From UBA7916 sp036121365 (GTDB lineage Bacteria > Pseudomonadota > Gammaproteobacteria > Comchoanobacterales > Comchoanobacteraceae): a stretch of 6,920 nucleotides of DNA. The position numbers and the translations under genes were made by a program. The notes under the pieces were generated by a model. It saw nothing but the letters and a program-made list of their open reading frames with translations, did not search any database and was not told the origin of the DNA. Shown here one piece after another: positions 1 to 5,803 of this stretch (its first letter is position 1; each line of letters starts with the position of its first letter). The stretch is from positions 1 through 6,920 of the forward strand of contig JAZAFR010000013.1 of NCBI GenBank assembly GCA_036121365.1. Reading direction: 5' to 3'.

Positions 1-21
1 TTTAACTGTATCATCTGCCAC
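1..21 (-). CDS. start of the next late gene, cut by the window edge (possible tape measure protein)
   Basis: Only seven codons are visible: a GTG start at 19-21 followed by A-D-D-T-V-K, open to the left edge. The GTG is preceded by GGAG with a 7-base spacer, a good ribosome binding site lying inside the end of the gp51-like frame. A rival start is the ATG at 12-14, which overlaps the TGA of the gp51-like frame as ATGA, but it lies 14 bases from the GGAG. The product cannot be recognised from so little. In tailed phages the frameshifted chaperone pair is usually followed by the tape measure gene, so that is the best guess, from position alone. Confidence 0.4.
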
Positions 22-205
22 TTTGTTTCTCCATTTCTTCTTTTTCTCTTTCTAAATGTTGGAGCAATAGCCCTTGATATATATCTCTCTCCCAAGGTAA
101 CATATTCTCAAGTTCTGTCAAACTATAACCATGATGTTGCATCATTGCAAAAAATGTCTCATAGTAACCTTTGAGAGACAGGTGAGACAGTCCTATACGA
201 AAAAA
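11..205 (-). CDS. 51: gp51-like C-terminal extension of gp26, expressed by -1 frameshift
   Basis: This frame is -1 relative to gp26 and runs from the slippery site to a TGA at 11-13. It adds 62 residues after the shared D-F-F of gp26, so the fusion (coding span 909 to 11) would be 299 residues. The extension contains YYETFFAMMQHHGYSLTEL followed by ENMLPWERDIYQGLLLQHL and a charged Glu/Lys/Arg-rich end. This resembles the short proteins annotated gp51 (baseplate hub assembly catalyst) in T4-like phages, and the C-terminal part of frameshifted tail assembly chaperones in general. Independent initiation looks poor: the first in-frame ATG is at 145, giving only 44 residues and no clear Shine-Dalgarno. 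The frame is closed by TGA at 206-208 just upstream of the slip site, so ribosomes can enter it only within the last few codons of gp26. The gp51 name rests on recalled resemblance and position after gp26. Confidence 0.75.
   Translation of the reverse strand, partial: FFRIGLSHLSLKGYYETFFAMMQHHGYSLTELENMLPWERDIYQGLLLQHLEREKEEMEKQSGR
155..189 (-). promoter_or_regulatory. predicted stem-loop downstream of the slippery site (frameshift stimulator candidate)
   Basis: In the minus-strand transcript TGTCTCA (189-183) can pair with TGAGACA (161-155), a perfect 7-base-pair stem. Inside the loop CCT (182-180) can pair with AGG (170-168). The stem begins nine bases after the slippery heptamer, close to the spacing of known -1 stimulators. 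A second copy of GTCTC at 180-176 could compete for the same partner. The stability was judged by eye, not computed. Confidence 0.5.
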
Positions 206-909
206 TCAGCGAGGCCCTCCAACACTACCTCGCTAGTTTTTTTCGTATTTGGATTTCTAACTTTCATCACATGTCTGACTTTCGGCATAGTATCAAAAAA
301 CTTGTTTACTTCCTCCAACTGTGTGTTTGTCATCTGATCAAAAAATGCAGTCAACTCTTTTTCACTCATGTCAGCTCTACTATATACGGTATCCTTGTCA
401 CGAATTTCAAAAACACATGCTTGAATAAGTTTAAACATTGCTTCTGTTGAGCTATCACCCTCTTTTAGATCAGATATATGTTTAGTTGTCTGTGTTGTCG
501 GATAAGACATTACAAGTGTTACATCATCTGTAAGTTTTATTTCATTACTATGATCTTTTTCTATTGTAACTTTTATATCCTCAATATTAACTTTTACATC
601 AACTTCCGTTTCTTCATCATCAGGACATGTCACTTTTAAATCCAGCACATCTCCTACAGATTTGCCTCGAATGTTGATAAAAAGATATTCCAAATCAAAA
701 AGTGGTGTATCCTGATAACCTGCTGCTCCATCTGTACACTCATGAACTATTTTTACAATCGCATCATTGATGTTAGATTCTATTTCAGTTTCAAGTGCAA
801 TCAGAAGAACCTTCTCCTCCTTGACCAAGAATGGCCTGTATTTAATTTCATCACCTGTCGATGGTAGTGTAATAGTATATTCGGGTGTTGTTAGTTGTGG
901 TAATGCCAT
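193..909 (-). CDS. 26: baseplate hub assembly protein gp26 (T4 baseplate / tail assembly chaperone type)
   Basis: The 238-residue product resembles the T4-like gp26 family (T4 gp26 is about 208 residues). Family-like stretches are an N-terminal beta-rich part, then PFLVKEEKVLLIALE at residues 26-40, FDLEYLFINIRGKSVG at 71-86, and a C-terminal helical part from about 183 containing FFDQMTNTQLEEVNKFF. In T4 gp26 is needed for hub assembly but is not clearly a stoichiometric part of the mature baseplate, which fits a chaperone role. The ATG at 907-909 has AAGGA nine bases upstream. A 53-base gap separates it from gp54 and holds a late-promoter-like octamer. The zero-frame product ends D-F-F-V-TAG at 193-195, and the final Phe codons form the slippery heptamer for the gp51-like extension. 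A short form and a 299-residue long form are therefore expected. Confidence 0.85.
   Translation of the reverse strand: MALPQLTTPEYTITLPSTGDEIKYRPFLVKEEKVLLIALETEIESNINDAIVKIVHECTDGAAGYQDTPLFDLEYLFINIRGKSVGDVLDLKVTCPDDEETEVDVKVNIEDIKVTIEKDHSNEIKLTDDVTLVMSYPTTQTTKHISDLKEGDSSTEAMFKLIQACVFEIRDKDTVYSRADMSEKELTAFFDQMTNTQLEEVNKFFDTMPKVRHVMKVRNPNTKKTSEVVLEGLADFFV
198..245. terminator. inverted repeat with flanking A/T tracts at the gp26 end (bidirectional terminator-like hairpin)
   Basis: AGCGAGG (208-214) and CCTCGCT (228-234) form a perfect 7-base-pair, GC-rich stem with a 13-base loop. Outside it, CGAAAAAA (198-205) pairs with TTTTTTCG (238-245) around a mismatch and a bulge. On the plus strand the stem is followed by AG and seven T, and on the minus strand by GA and six T. 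Either could act as an intrinsic terminator. Because it lies inside gp26 and its minus-strand T tract is the frameshift slippery site, it may serve as a pause or upstream stimulator rather than a terminator in that direction. Confidence 0.5.
199..205 (-). promoter_or_regulatory. -1 ribosomal frameshift slippery heptamer T TTT TTC
   Basis: In the gp26 frame the minus strand reads GAT TTT TTC GTA TAG, giving T TTT TTC in the correct X XXY YYZ register for tandem -1 slippage. The -1 frame has a TGA at 206-208 immediately upstream, and the zero frame stops with TAG at 193-195. The switch can therefore happen only in about three codons, and this heptamer occupies them. A 7-base-pair stem starts nine bases downstream. 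RNA polymerase slippage inserting one U in the T6 run would give the same fusion, so the mechanism could be transcriptional instead. Confidence 0.8.
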
Positions 910-942
910 AATTTTTCATCCTTTATAATAATCATGTCAGTT

Positions 943-950
943 TATTTAAA
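943..950 (-). promoter_or_regulatory. late-promoter-like octamer upstream of gp26
   Basis: The minus strand reads TTTAAATA, one base from the T4 late promoter TATAAATA. It lies in the 53-base gap between gp54 and gp26. Initiation about six bases downstream would leave a leader of roughly 28 bases that includes the AAGGA ribosome binding site. The region is AT-rich, so a chance match is quite possible. Confidence 0.35.
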
Positions 951-962
951 ATGAGACATCAG

Positions 963-1616
963 TTATATGTCCGCCAAATCCAAATTTGGATTTGATGGTG
1001 GAGCTCCAGCTGGAGCTCCGGGCCCATCCTGATGTTTTCCAGTTTGTCCTATTTCGTGCCAATATCGATATGCGAAAGATACCGAAACTTTTTGTAGTTC
1101 ACTCATTGTTTCCATGCTAAATTCGTTTGCATTTATTGTCTTGGGAAATGCTTCAACTAATCTTATTCCATGCGTTAAAATGTTGTTTTGATTGATAGTG
1201 AAAATATCAACAGTGCCAACATAATTGTCATAAAAATTCATGTTAAATGATGGTCTTGGATCGCCAAATCCACTGATAGGATTGCCAGACCCATACATTT
1301 TATAGTGCCACTCACTAAAAATATCTTTGACTTTGAAGTTTTCATCTGCAAGAAATGAACAGGTAACATCTTCAAATGACCACCCATCGACAACCTGTGT
1401 CTGTGGCCCATACCTTTCAAAATTTGGTGTTGTATTCATGTTTCTTCCGGGCATGGTAACTGAATCACACCTTAGAGAAAGGCCCTCCATTTCTGCACCA
1501 GTTGTTCCAAAAGGAAAACCAATGCGAATTACAAACTTGTTAGTGTGTGCAACACCACCATAAGTTCCACCGCCATTAATGCTGGATATTAGTCTTTGCA
1601 TCGTTCTGCTAGCCAT
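963..1616 (-). CDS. 54: baseplate tail tube initiator gp54 (gp19 tube fold)
   Basis: The 217-residue product resembles the tail-tube family of T4 gp19, gp48 and gp54. Residues 26-60 hold N-K-F-x-V-x-I then LSLRCDSVTMPGR, matching the strand and loop of tube proteins in which a 'chemically odd' position is followed by a short P-G motif. Residues 171-188 hold SELQKVSVSFAYRYWHE, like the end of gp19 (EVTLALDYWE). It is longer than gp19 (about 163) and shorter than T4 gp54 (about 320). The baseplate cap gp48 is encoded separately nearby, so gp54 is preferred over the major tube protein gp19, but gp19 or another tube paralogue is not excluded. The ATG overlaps the upstream TAA by one base (TAATG) with TAGGAG nine bases upstream, indicating translational coupling. 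The last 18 residues are a Gly/Ala/Pro-rich tail encoded by two perfect DNA palindromes. Confidence 0.75.
   Translation of the reverse strand: MASRTMQRLISSINGGGTYGGVAHTNKFVIRIGFPFGTTGAEMEGLSLRCDSVTMPGRNMNTTPNFERYGPQTQVVDGWSFEDVTCSFLADENFKVKDIFSEWHYKMYGSGNPISGFGDPRPSFNMNFYDNYVGTVDIFTINQNNILTHGIRLVEAFPKTINANEFSMETMSELQKVSVSFAYRYWHEIGQTGKHQDGPGAPAGAPPSNPNLDLADI
975..994. repeat. perfect 20-base palindrome, AT-rich
   Basis: The sequence CAAATCCAAATTTGGATTTG equals its own reverse complement over all 20 bases, and the symmetry stops exactly there. As RNA it can form an 8-base-pair stem with an AATT loop. It lies in the last codons of gp54 (about S208 to L214), about 65 bases before the gp26 start. 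Confidence 0.8.
1000..1019. repeat. perfect 20-base palindrome, GC-rich
   Basis: The sequence GGAGCTCCAGCTGGAGCTCC equals its own reverse complement over all 20 bases and sits five bases from the neighbouring palindrome. It can fold as an 8-base-pair stem with an AGCT loop in either transcript. It encodes gp54 residues 200-206 (G-A-P-A-G-A-P) and is much richer in GC than its surroundings. Confidence 0.8.
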
Positions 1617-2173
1617 TAAATCATACTCCTAGAGTCTCCCCATACTGCAGCTTCAGATGATTTCTTGAATCTCTGCACAGGAAGTAGTGCGGCAATCGTA
1701 AATTCATCAGCATCTATTCTACGGAAATCCGATCTAGTTTGTCCGTATAGGTATTTATGTATAGTAGGACGAATTAAGGAAATATTTTTTAGTCCTGTGT
1801 AACTAACATTTAGTCTAGTGGTTTCATCATATTTTTCATTATTACTGTATGAAACTAATCTGTCGAGCAATTTAATTCTTAGGGGTATGGGCAGGTAGTG
1901 TAGGTTAAGACCAAGAAATCCATCTGAGTATTCCTCTATCGGTAAGACAAGAGGAAATGTGTCATAGTATGGCAATTTTTCCTTGAATTTTGGATCATAG
2001 AAGAACATGTTGAGTCTACCAATAAAGGGCATATTTCTTCGTTTACCGTCACGAATTAGATCAAGTGCTTTGGGTGTGCCAAATTCTTTTATTTTTTCCT
2101 TATACCAGTTTATGGATAGATTACGGCCCTGAGCTGCAGCCTTCACTGATTTTATGAAATTGTCCTGTGCCAT
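1616..2173 (-). CDS. conserved T4-like phage protein of unknown role, probably structural
   Basis: I cannot name this 185-residue protein with certainty. It resembles proteins of about 180-220 residues that I recall in T4-like marine phages beside gp4 or other structural genes. It has a basic N-terminal region (1-50), then a central motif FFYDPKFKEKLPYYDTFPLV at about 57-76, then GFLGLNLHYLP at 85-95, then D-E-T-T-R-L at about 116-121, and near the end LLPVQRFKKS at about 163-172. There is no signal peptide or membrane segment. It lies four bases after gp4 and overlaps gp54 by one base, in a run of virion genes, so a head-tail joining or virion role is likely but inferred. The ATG at 2171-2173 has no Shine-Dalgarno sequence, and an exact late promoter octamer ends only five bases upstream of it. 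Confidence 0.75.
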   Translation of the reverse strand: MAQDNFIKSVKAAAQGRNLSINWYKEKIKEFGTPKALDLIRDGKRRNMPFIGRLNMFFYDPKFKEKLPYYDTFPLVLPIEEYSDGFLGLNLHYLPIPLRIKLLDRLVSYSNNEKYDETTRLNVSYTGLKNISLIRPTIHKYLYGQTRSDFRRIDADEFTIAALLPVQRFKKSSEAAVWGDSRSMI

Positions 2174-2177
2174 AGTA

Positions 2178-2624
2178 TTATTTATATCGAATGTTCAAAT
2201 GATCCTCATTGAAAATCTTGAATTCCATATTATTGTTTTCACACCATTCTGTCGCATATTTCCACTTTGCTTCATTTATACCCCAAGTCTTTACCTCATT
2301 CAGCCATTTCTTTGTCTTGCGTTTGGGCTTCTTCTCTGGTGGTGAACATTGCTTCTTGGGTTTTATCTCTATGATGAATTTTTTGGAACTGCCGTCATGC
2401 TGCTGAACCTTTATATAGAAATCTGGAAAATATCGGTGCATACGGCCATCCCAAGGTGATAAATAGGGTATGATGATCTCTTCACTGCCCCACTCAAGTA
2501 TCAACTCATTCCTATCGCAATACGCCATGAACTTTCGTTCCCATAGAGAACGGTATACAATTTTGTGAGGATCACCCTTGTATTTTTTTGGGTTGGTTGG
2601 GGTATATAGACCTTTGTAAGACAT
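2178..2624 (-). CDS. 4: head completion protein gp4
   Basis: The 148-residue product (T4 gp4 is about 150) matches the head completion family from its first residues (SYKGLYTPTNPKKYKGDP). This supports the ATG at 2622-2624 over an in-frame ATG 53 codons upstream, whose extra residues lie in the divergent gp48 gene. Further family-like stretches are IVYRSLWERKFMAYC (22-36), HRYFPDFYIKVQQ (63-75) and FIIEIKPKKQ (83-92). E29, P67-D68 and E86-x-K88 together look like a PD-(D/E)xK nuclease active site of the TnsA kind; this is my motif reading. In T4, gp4 acts on the filled head before tail joining. The gene has no visible Shine-Dalgarno; only 28 bases separate it from divergent gp48. Its last two codons and stop, TAT AAA TAA, contain the late promoter octamer of the next gene. 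Confidence 0.88.
   Translation of the reverse strand: MSYKGLYTPTNPKKYKGDPHKIVYRSLWERKFMAYCDRNELILEWGSEEIIIPYLSPWDGRMHRYFPDFYIKVQQHDGSSKKFIIEIKPKKQCSPPEKKPKRKTKKWLNEVKTWGINEAKWKYATEWCENNNMEFKIFNEDHLNIRYK
2179..2186 (-). promoter_or_regulatory. exact T4-type late promoter octamer TATAAATA
   Basis: The minus strand reads TATAAATA, the T4 late promoter consensus. It is embedded in the last codons of gp4 and is followed by five bases and then the ATG of the 185-residue protein. T4 late transcription starts about six bases after the octamer, which would put the first base at or next to that ATG, giving a leaderless message. That would explain the missing ribosome binding site. Confidence 0.55.
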
Positions 2625-2652
2625 AAATATAATATTATATAGGAAGAATAAA
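2622..2652. promoter_or_regulatory. divergent promoter region between gp4 and gp48 with a 14-base palindrome
   Basis: ATATAATATTATAT at 2627-2640 is a perfect palindrome that presents TATAAT on both strands. On the plus strand CATAAATA at 2622-2629 is one base from the T4 late octamer and fits the NATAAATA form reported for marine T4-like phages. Initiation near 2635 would leave the gp48 AGGA (2641-2644) in a short leader. On the minus strand the palindrome's TATAAT (2639-2634) would start transcripts within a few bases of the gp4 ATG. This short region probably drives both structural blocks. Confidence 0.5.
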
Positions 2653-3810
2653 ATGACAATGTTCACCGATGCCGCAGAATACCTTGCAGGGTTAGCAACA
2701 GGAAAAAAGACTCCAGAGACTATAGCAGCCCGAAATAAATACGTCTCCCACGGCCGTGGCACCCACGGAGGACATAAAGACACTTTGAATAAAACTCAAG
2801 AGGTATACTCAAAAAGAGAAGATAATTTCAACAGAAGTACACTTGGCAGCCACTTGGTTGATAACAACAATAAAACACAGAGAGCAAATCCAAAAGGGGC
2901 TGATAGTGGTAAGGGAGGAAAAATACACTATTTCCCATCAGATGTAGGCTCGTTCTCACAAGGGCATTATATCCTATTCTTTGTAAAAAAACAAGTTGCA
3001 GCAGATGTCACTGGTAGAAAAAAAACTGGCAAGGGTGGAGCATCATTGAGAACTAAATTTGAAGGTGGGCTTGATATTACAGATACAATTGCTTTGTACA
3101 TGCCCCCCGAAGTAACATTGTCTGATAATCTAAGGTATAATGACGTAGAGATAGGAGCCATGGCATTAGGTGCTGAAAAATTTATTGGACAAGTTACAAC
3201 TGCTAGTGCAATGGATCAATTATTGACAAAAGAGACTGGCATGAATCTTTTGGAAACTGGTATGGATACGATGAAGGATTTAGGAATGAGAGCAATTGTT
3301 GGAGCGGCCAACATATTATCCGGCGGCGCAGCTGGTTTGCAAATTGAAAGAGGAATTGTTGCAACCCCTCACCTTGAATTAATGTTTGAGGGAGTTACCC
3401 GAAGAGAATTTAATTATACCTTTACAATGACACCAAGAAATGAAACGGAAGCATTTACAATTAAAGAGATAATTAAAATCTTCAGAACAGCAATGTATCC
3501 AGATTATGCTTTTGGTAGTGCTTCAGCAAGCGCAGGCAAAAAAAGCGGTGGGGGTGGTGGTGCTCTTGCAACTCGTTATATGAATTTTCCAGACGTTTTT
3601 GAAATACAATATAATTATAGAGGAACAGGTAAAAACAATTTTTTGCCGCAGCCCAAAATTTGCAGTCTTACCAAATGTGATGTGACATATGGCGGTGGAG
3701 AGAGTTATGTCTCTGTCGGTGAAGATGGTTCTCCACAGAAGACAAGAATCGCACTGAGTTTTAGTGAAATAGATATCATGACAAAATCACAAGTAAAGGC
3801 AGGACACTAA
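2653..3810 (+). CDS. 48: baseplate tail tube cap gp48
   Basis: The 385-residue product (T4 gp48 is about 364) resembles the tail tube cap that sits on gp54 and templates the tube. Recognisable parts are a Gly/Lys/Asn-rich N-terminal 95 residues, PPEVTLSDNLRYNDVEIGAM at 151-170, and the gp48-like block from LELMFEGVTRREFNYTFTM (241-259) to EIIKIFRTAMYPDYA (272-286). After a Gly-rich linker (298-304) come FPDVFEIQYNYRG (312-324) and a tube-fold end with CDVTYGGGESYVS at 342-354. The ATG has AGGA eight bases upstream. It is followed after two bases by gp53 and then the hub gene in one operon. A second ATG two codons on is an alternative start. Confidence 0.83.
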   Translation: MTMFTDAAEYLAGLATGKKTPETIAARNKYVSHGRGTHGGHKDTLNKTQEVYSKREDNFNRSTLGSHLVDNNNKTQRANPKGADSGKGGKIHYFPSDVGSFSQGHYILFFVKKQVAADVTGRKKTGKGGASLRTKFEGGLDITDTIALYMPPEVTLSDNLRYNDVEIGAMALGAEKFIGQVTTASAMDQLLTKETGMNLLETGMDTMKDLGMRAIVGAANILSGGAAGLQIERGIVATPHLELMFEGVTRREFNYTFTMTPRNETEAFTIKEIIKIFRTAMYPDYAFGSASASAGKKSGGGGGALATRYMNFPDVFEIQYNYRGTGKNNFLPQPKICSLTKCDVTYGGGESYVSVGEDGSPQKTRIALSFSEIDIMTKSQVKAGH

Positions 3811-3812
3811 TA

Positions 3813-4337
3813 ATGTTTAATGTAGGTTGGCCAACTATAGAATATGATTCCGTAGGACAGGGAAATACTAAGACGGTTACTGATCTTCTCAGAAGAGTGG
3901 CAATGAGAGCAAAAGTAAAGGCTAACACTCTTTTGTATGATTATCATGATATTGTCGAAGGAGACACACCAGAGAGTGTGGCATTTGAGTTTTATGATGA
4001 TCCAAAACTCTCTTGGGTGATTCTTTTGGTCAATGACATAACAGATAGGTTTCACCAGTGGCCATTACCCTACTACGAATTTATTGCACATGTAAATGAC
4101 AAATATGATAACATAAATGCAACACACCACTATTACATAACACAGTCATCGGGCGATACTGATGTAAGAATTAACATTGGTGCAGATAATACTGGCCATT
4201 CTGGTGCAACTGCTGTTACCAATTTAGAATACGAAGAGGATTTGCAGAACCAGATGAGGAGAATTCGTATTCTTGAACCAGTGTATGTAAACCAATTAGT
4301 AGAAGAGTTTAAAGAATTGATAAATGAGGAAATTTGA
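3813..4337 (+). CDS. 53: baseplate wedge protein gp53
   Basis: The 174-residue product resembles T4 gp53 (196 residues), a baseplate wedge subunit that helps join the wedges to the hub. The LysM-like part at about residues 46-78 (DIVEGDTPESVAFEFYDDP then LSWVILLVNDI) matches the family's hallmark, in which a small folded unit ends with WVLLMxND. After it come H-Q-W-P-L-P and a Y-rich stretch, as in T4 gp53. The last 35 residues are charged and helical (QMRRIRILEPVYVNQLVEEF), also as in T4. The ATG lies two bases after the gp48 stop with AGGA eight bases upstream, and its TGA overlaps the hub ATG (TGATG), so the genes are probably translationally coupled. Confidence 0.87.
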   Translation: MFNVGWPTIEYDSVGQGNTKTVTDLLRRVAMRAKVKANTLLYDYHDIVEGDTPESVAFEFYDDPKLSWVILLVNDITDRFHQWPLPYYEFIAHVNDKYDNINATHHYYITQSSGDTDVRINIGADNTGHSGATAVTNLEYEEDLQNQMRRIRILEPVYVNQLVEEFKELINEEI

Positions 4338-5803
4338 TGGCAAAAGAGTCAGGAGTTATAGACCCCGGCGAGTTTAGAATTGAAGGCGCAAATTTATATC
4401 TCTCTAACGGTCAAACTGTAAATTTGCTAGACCCAAATACTGGATTTATGTCCTTGGTGTTAGAAGAAGACATTGAGGAAGCTGCCATAATGGGTACTTT
4501 ACAATTTTTCGATCCTAGAAATGTTGCCAACCGTGGTCCTATCACTGGTGGTGAGGTGATAGATATGAAAATAGCAACTTCATCTGAATTTTCTGATGAG
4601 TCTTCTATAATAGATTTTTCCAAAAATAATCTTATAGTGACAGGTCTTGGCAGTTATCAAGCAGATGCACACCCATCAGGTGCAATAACCTCTGTGACTT
4701 TCTGTACACAAGAAATTGTAGAAAACTATAGAACCAGAGTATCGCAATCGTTTGAGGGAACATATACTGACATAGTAGAGGAGATCATGGAAAAGGTTAT
4801 AAAGAGTGGAAAAAATCTTTATATCGAGCCGTCTGTAAATAAAAAGAAAATAGTAGCACCAAACGTGCCTCCCTTTGAAGTCATAAGAATGGCAATGGAA
4901 GAGGCAATGAATGATCAACAAGAACCCACTTATTATTTCTATGAAACAACTATGGGATATCATTTTCGCACATTGATGGATATGTACGAAAAAGAAGACA
5001 AAGCTGTTCTTGACTACCATGATGATTTTATAGGTCTAGCATCTCCTGCTACCAAAGAAATTAAAGATAATTGGATACACGCCATAAAACAAATACTATC
5101 CTTTCAAGTGTTATCAAGATCAAATTTGTTGGCCAATTTAGATCACGGAGTATATGCGTCAAAATTGATAGAGCATGATATTTATAATAAGACATACCAA
5201 GAGTACGAATATGACTACTTTGATGGACCTATAGAAACACATATTGCTCCGAATGAATTTATATACAGTAAAAAACCTATAGTCAATGGAAATACTTTAA
5301 CAAAGGATAAAATGCAGACATATCTTGTTCCAACTGCATTGAAAAATATTGAAGCACAGACTGACGCACACCATAGTTCATCATTTGGCACAGGCTCTGG
5401 TAATTTTCCTCAGTATGGTTTCTCTGCAAAAAATGGTAAAAATTGGGTGCAAAGACGAAACAGTATGAGGAGTCAAATAGCTGACAAGGATGGTGCTACC
5501 ACTATGCGTTTGGTCGTTCATGGAAACACCATCATTAATGCTGGAGATGTTATCAATATCAATATATCAGAAAGACAGCCTGTAATCACAGGAGAGGCTA
5601 ACCCTGATCCAGTTTTGAGTGGAGCATTTCTTATAAAAAATATTAGACACAATTTTAGCGTTAATGATGGACTATCTCACTCTATGACATTGACTGTAAT
5701 AAAAGACTCGATGCCAAGTGACTACAGGGGGCAATTTGATTCTGGTAAATCACCAAGTAAGGGTAGTTTTAGAAAGATTGAAAGCTACTACGAAGCATTT
5801 TAG
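4337..5803 (+). CDS. 27: gp27-like baseplate hub protein
   Basis: The 488-residue product (T4 gp27 is 391) looks like the hub protein that forms the trimeric ring under the tail tube. Family-like parts are a first beta domain with ITGGEVIDMKIA at 69-80, the helical insertion NYRTRVSQSFEGTYTDIVEEI at 130-150, PNVPPFEVIRMAMEEA at 175-190 then YYFYETTMGYHFRTL at 199-213, and the C-terminal beta domain with RLVVHGNTIINAGDVININI at 391-410. It is the third gene of the gp48-gp53 operon. I chose the ATG at 4337, which has GAGGA six bases upstream and overlaps the gp53 stop, over a TTG one codon earlier that is too close to the ribosome binding site. Assignment to gp27 is by pattern; a separate T4-like structural hub paralogue is possible. 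Confidence 0.7.
   Translation: MAKESGVIDPGEFRIEGANLYLSNGQTVNLLDPNTGFMSLVLEEDIEEAAIMGTLQFFDPRNVANRGPITGGEVIDMKIATSSEFSDESSIIDFSKNNLIVTGLGSYQADAHPSGAITSVTFCTQEIVENYRTRVSQSFEGTYTDIVEEIMEKVIKSGKNLYIEPSVNKKKIVAPNVPPFEVIRMAMEEAMNDQQEPTYYFYETTMGYHFRTLMDMYEKEDKAVLDYHDDFIGLASPATKEIKDNWIHAIKQILSFQVLSRSNLLANLDHGVYASKLIEHDIYNKTYQEYEYDYFDGPIETHIAPNEFIYSKKPIVNGNTLTKDKMQTYLVPTALKNIEAQTDAHHSSSFGTGSGNFPQYGFSAKNGKNWVQRRNSMRSQIADKDGATTMRLVVHGNTIINAGDVININISERQPVITGEANPDPVLSGAFLIKNIRHNFSVNDGLSHSMTLTVIKDSMPSDYRGQFDSGKSPSKGSFRKIESYYEAF

Noticed and set aside
225..250. Seven-A run in gp26 (minus strand 243-237) as an alternative frameshift site
   Set aside because: The register gives G AAA AAA, not a proper heptamer, and the -1 frame reaches TAG (234-236 region) at once, so it cannot lead to the gp51-like frame.
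131..337. Plus-strand 68-codon open frame opposite gp26/gp51
   Set aside because: It lies antisense to the gp26 coding region and the frameshift extension, has no ribosome binding site and no recognisable domain.
2154..2406. Hydrophobic plus-strand frames opposite gp4
   Set aside because: Shadows of gp4, rich in Phe/Leu/Ile because they are antisense to Lys/Glu/Asn codons; no translation signals.
2625..2783. N-terminal extension of gp4 from an ATG at 2783
   Set aside because: The family starts at S-Y-K-G; the extra 53 residues are antisense to the start of gp48 and cross the divergent promoter.
3807..4055. Minus-strand 82-codon frame opposite gp53
   Set aside because: Antisense to a well-supported wedge gene, with no family resemblance or ribosome binding site.
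4676..5020. Minus-strand 114-codon frame opposite the hub gene, with hydrophobic His/Cys-rich content
   Set aside because: Its composition is that expected from the reverse complement of an AT-rich gene; the plus-strand gp27-like frame is far better supported.
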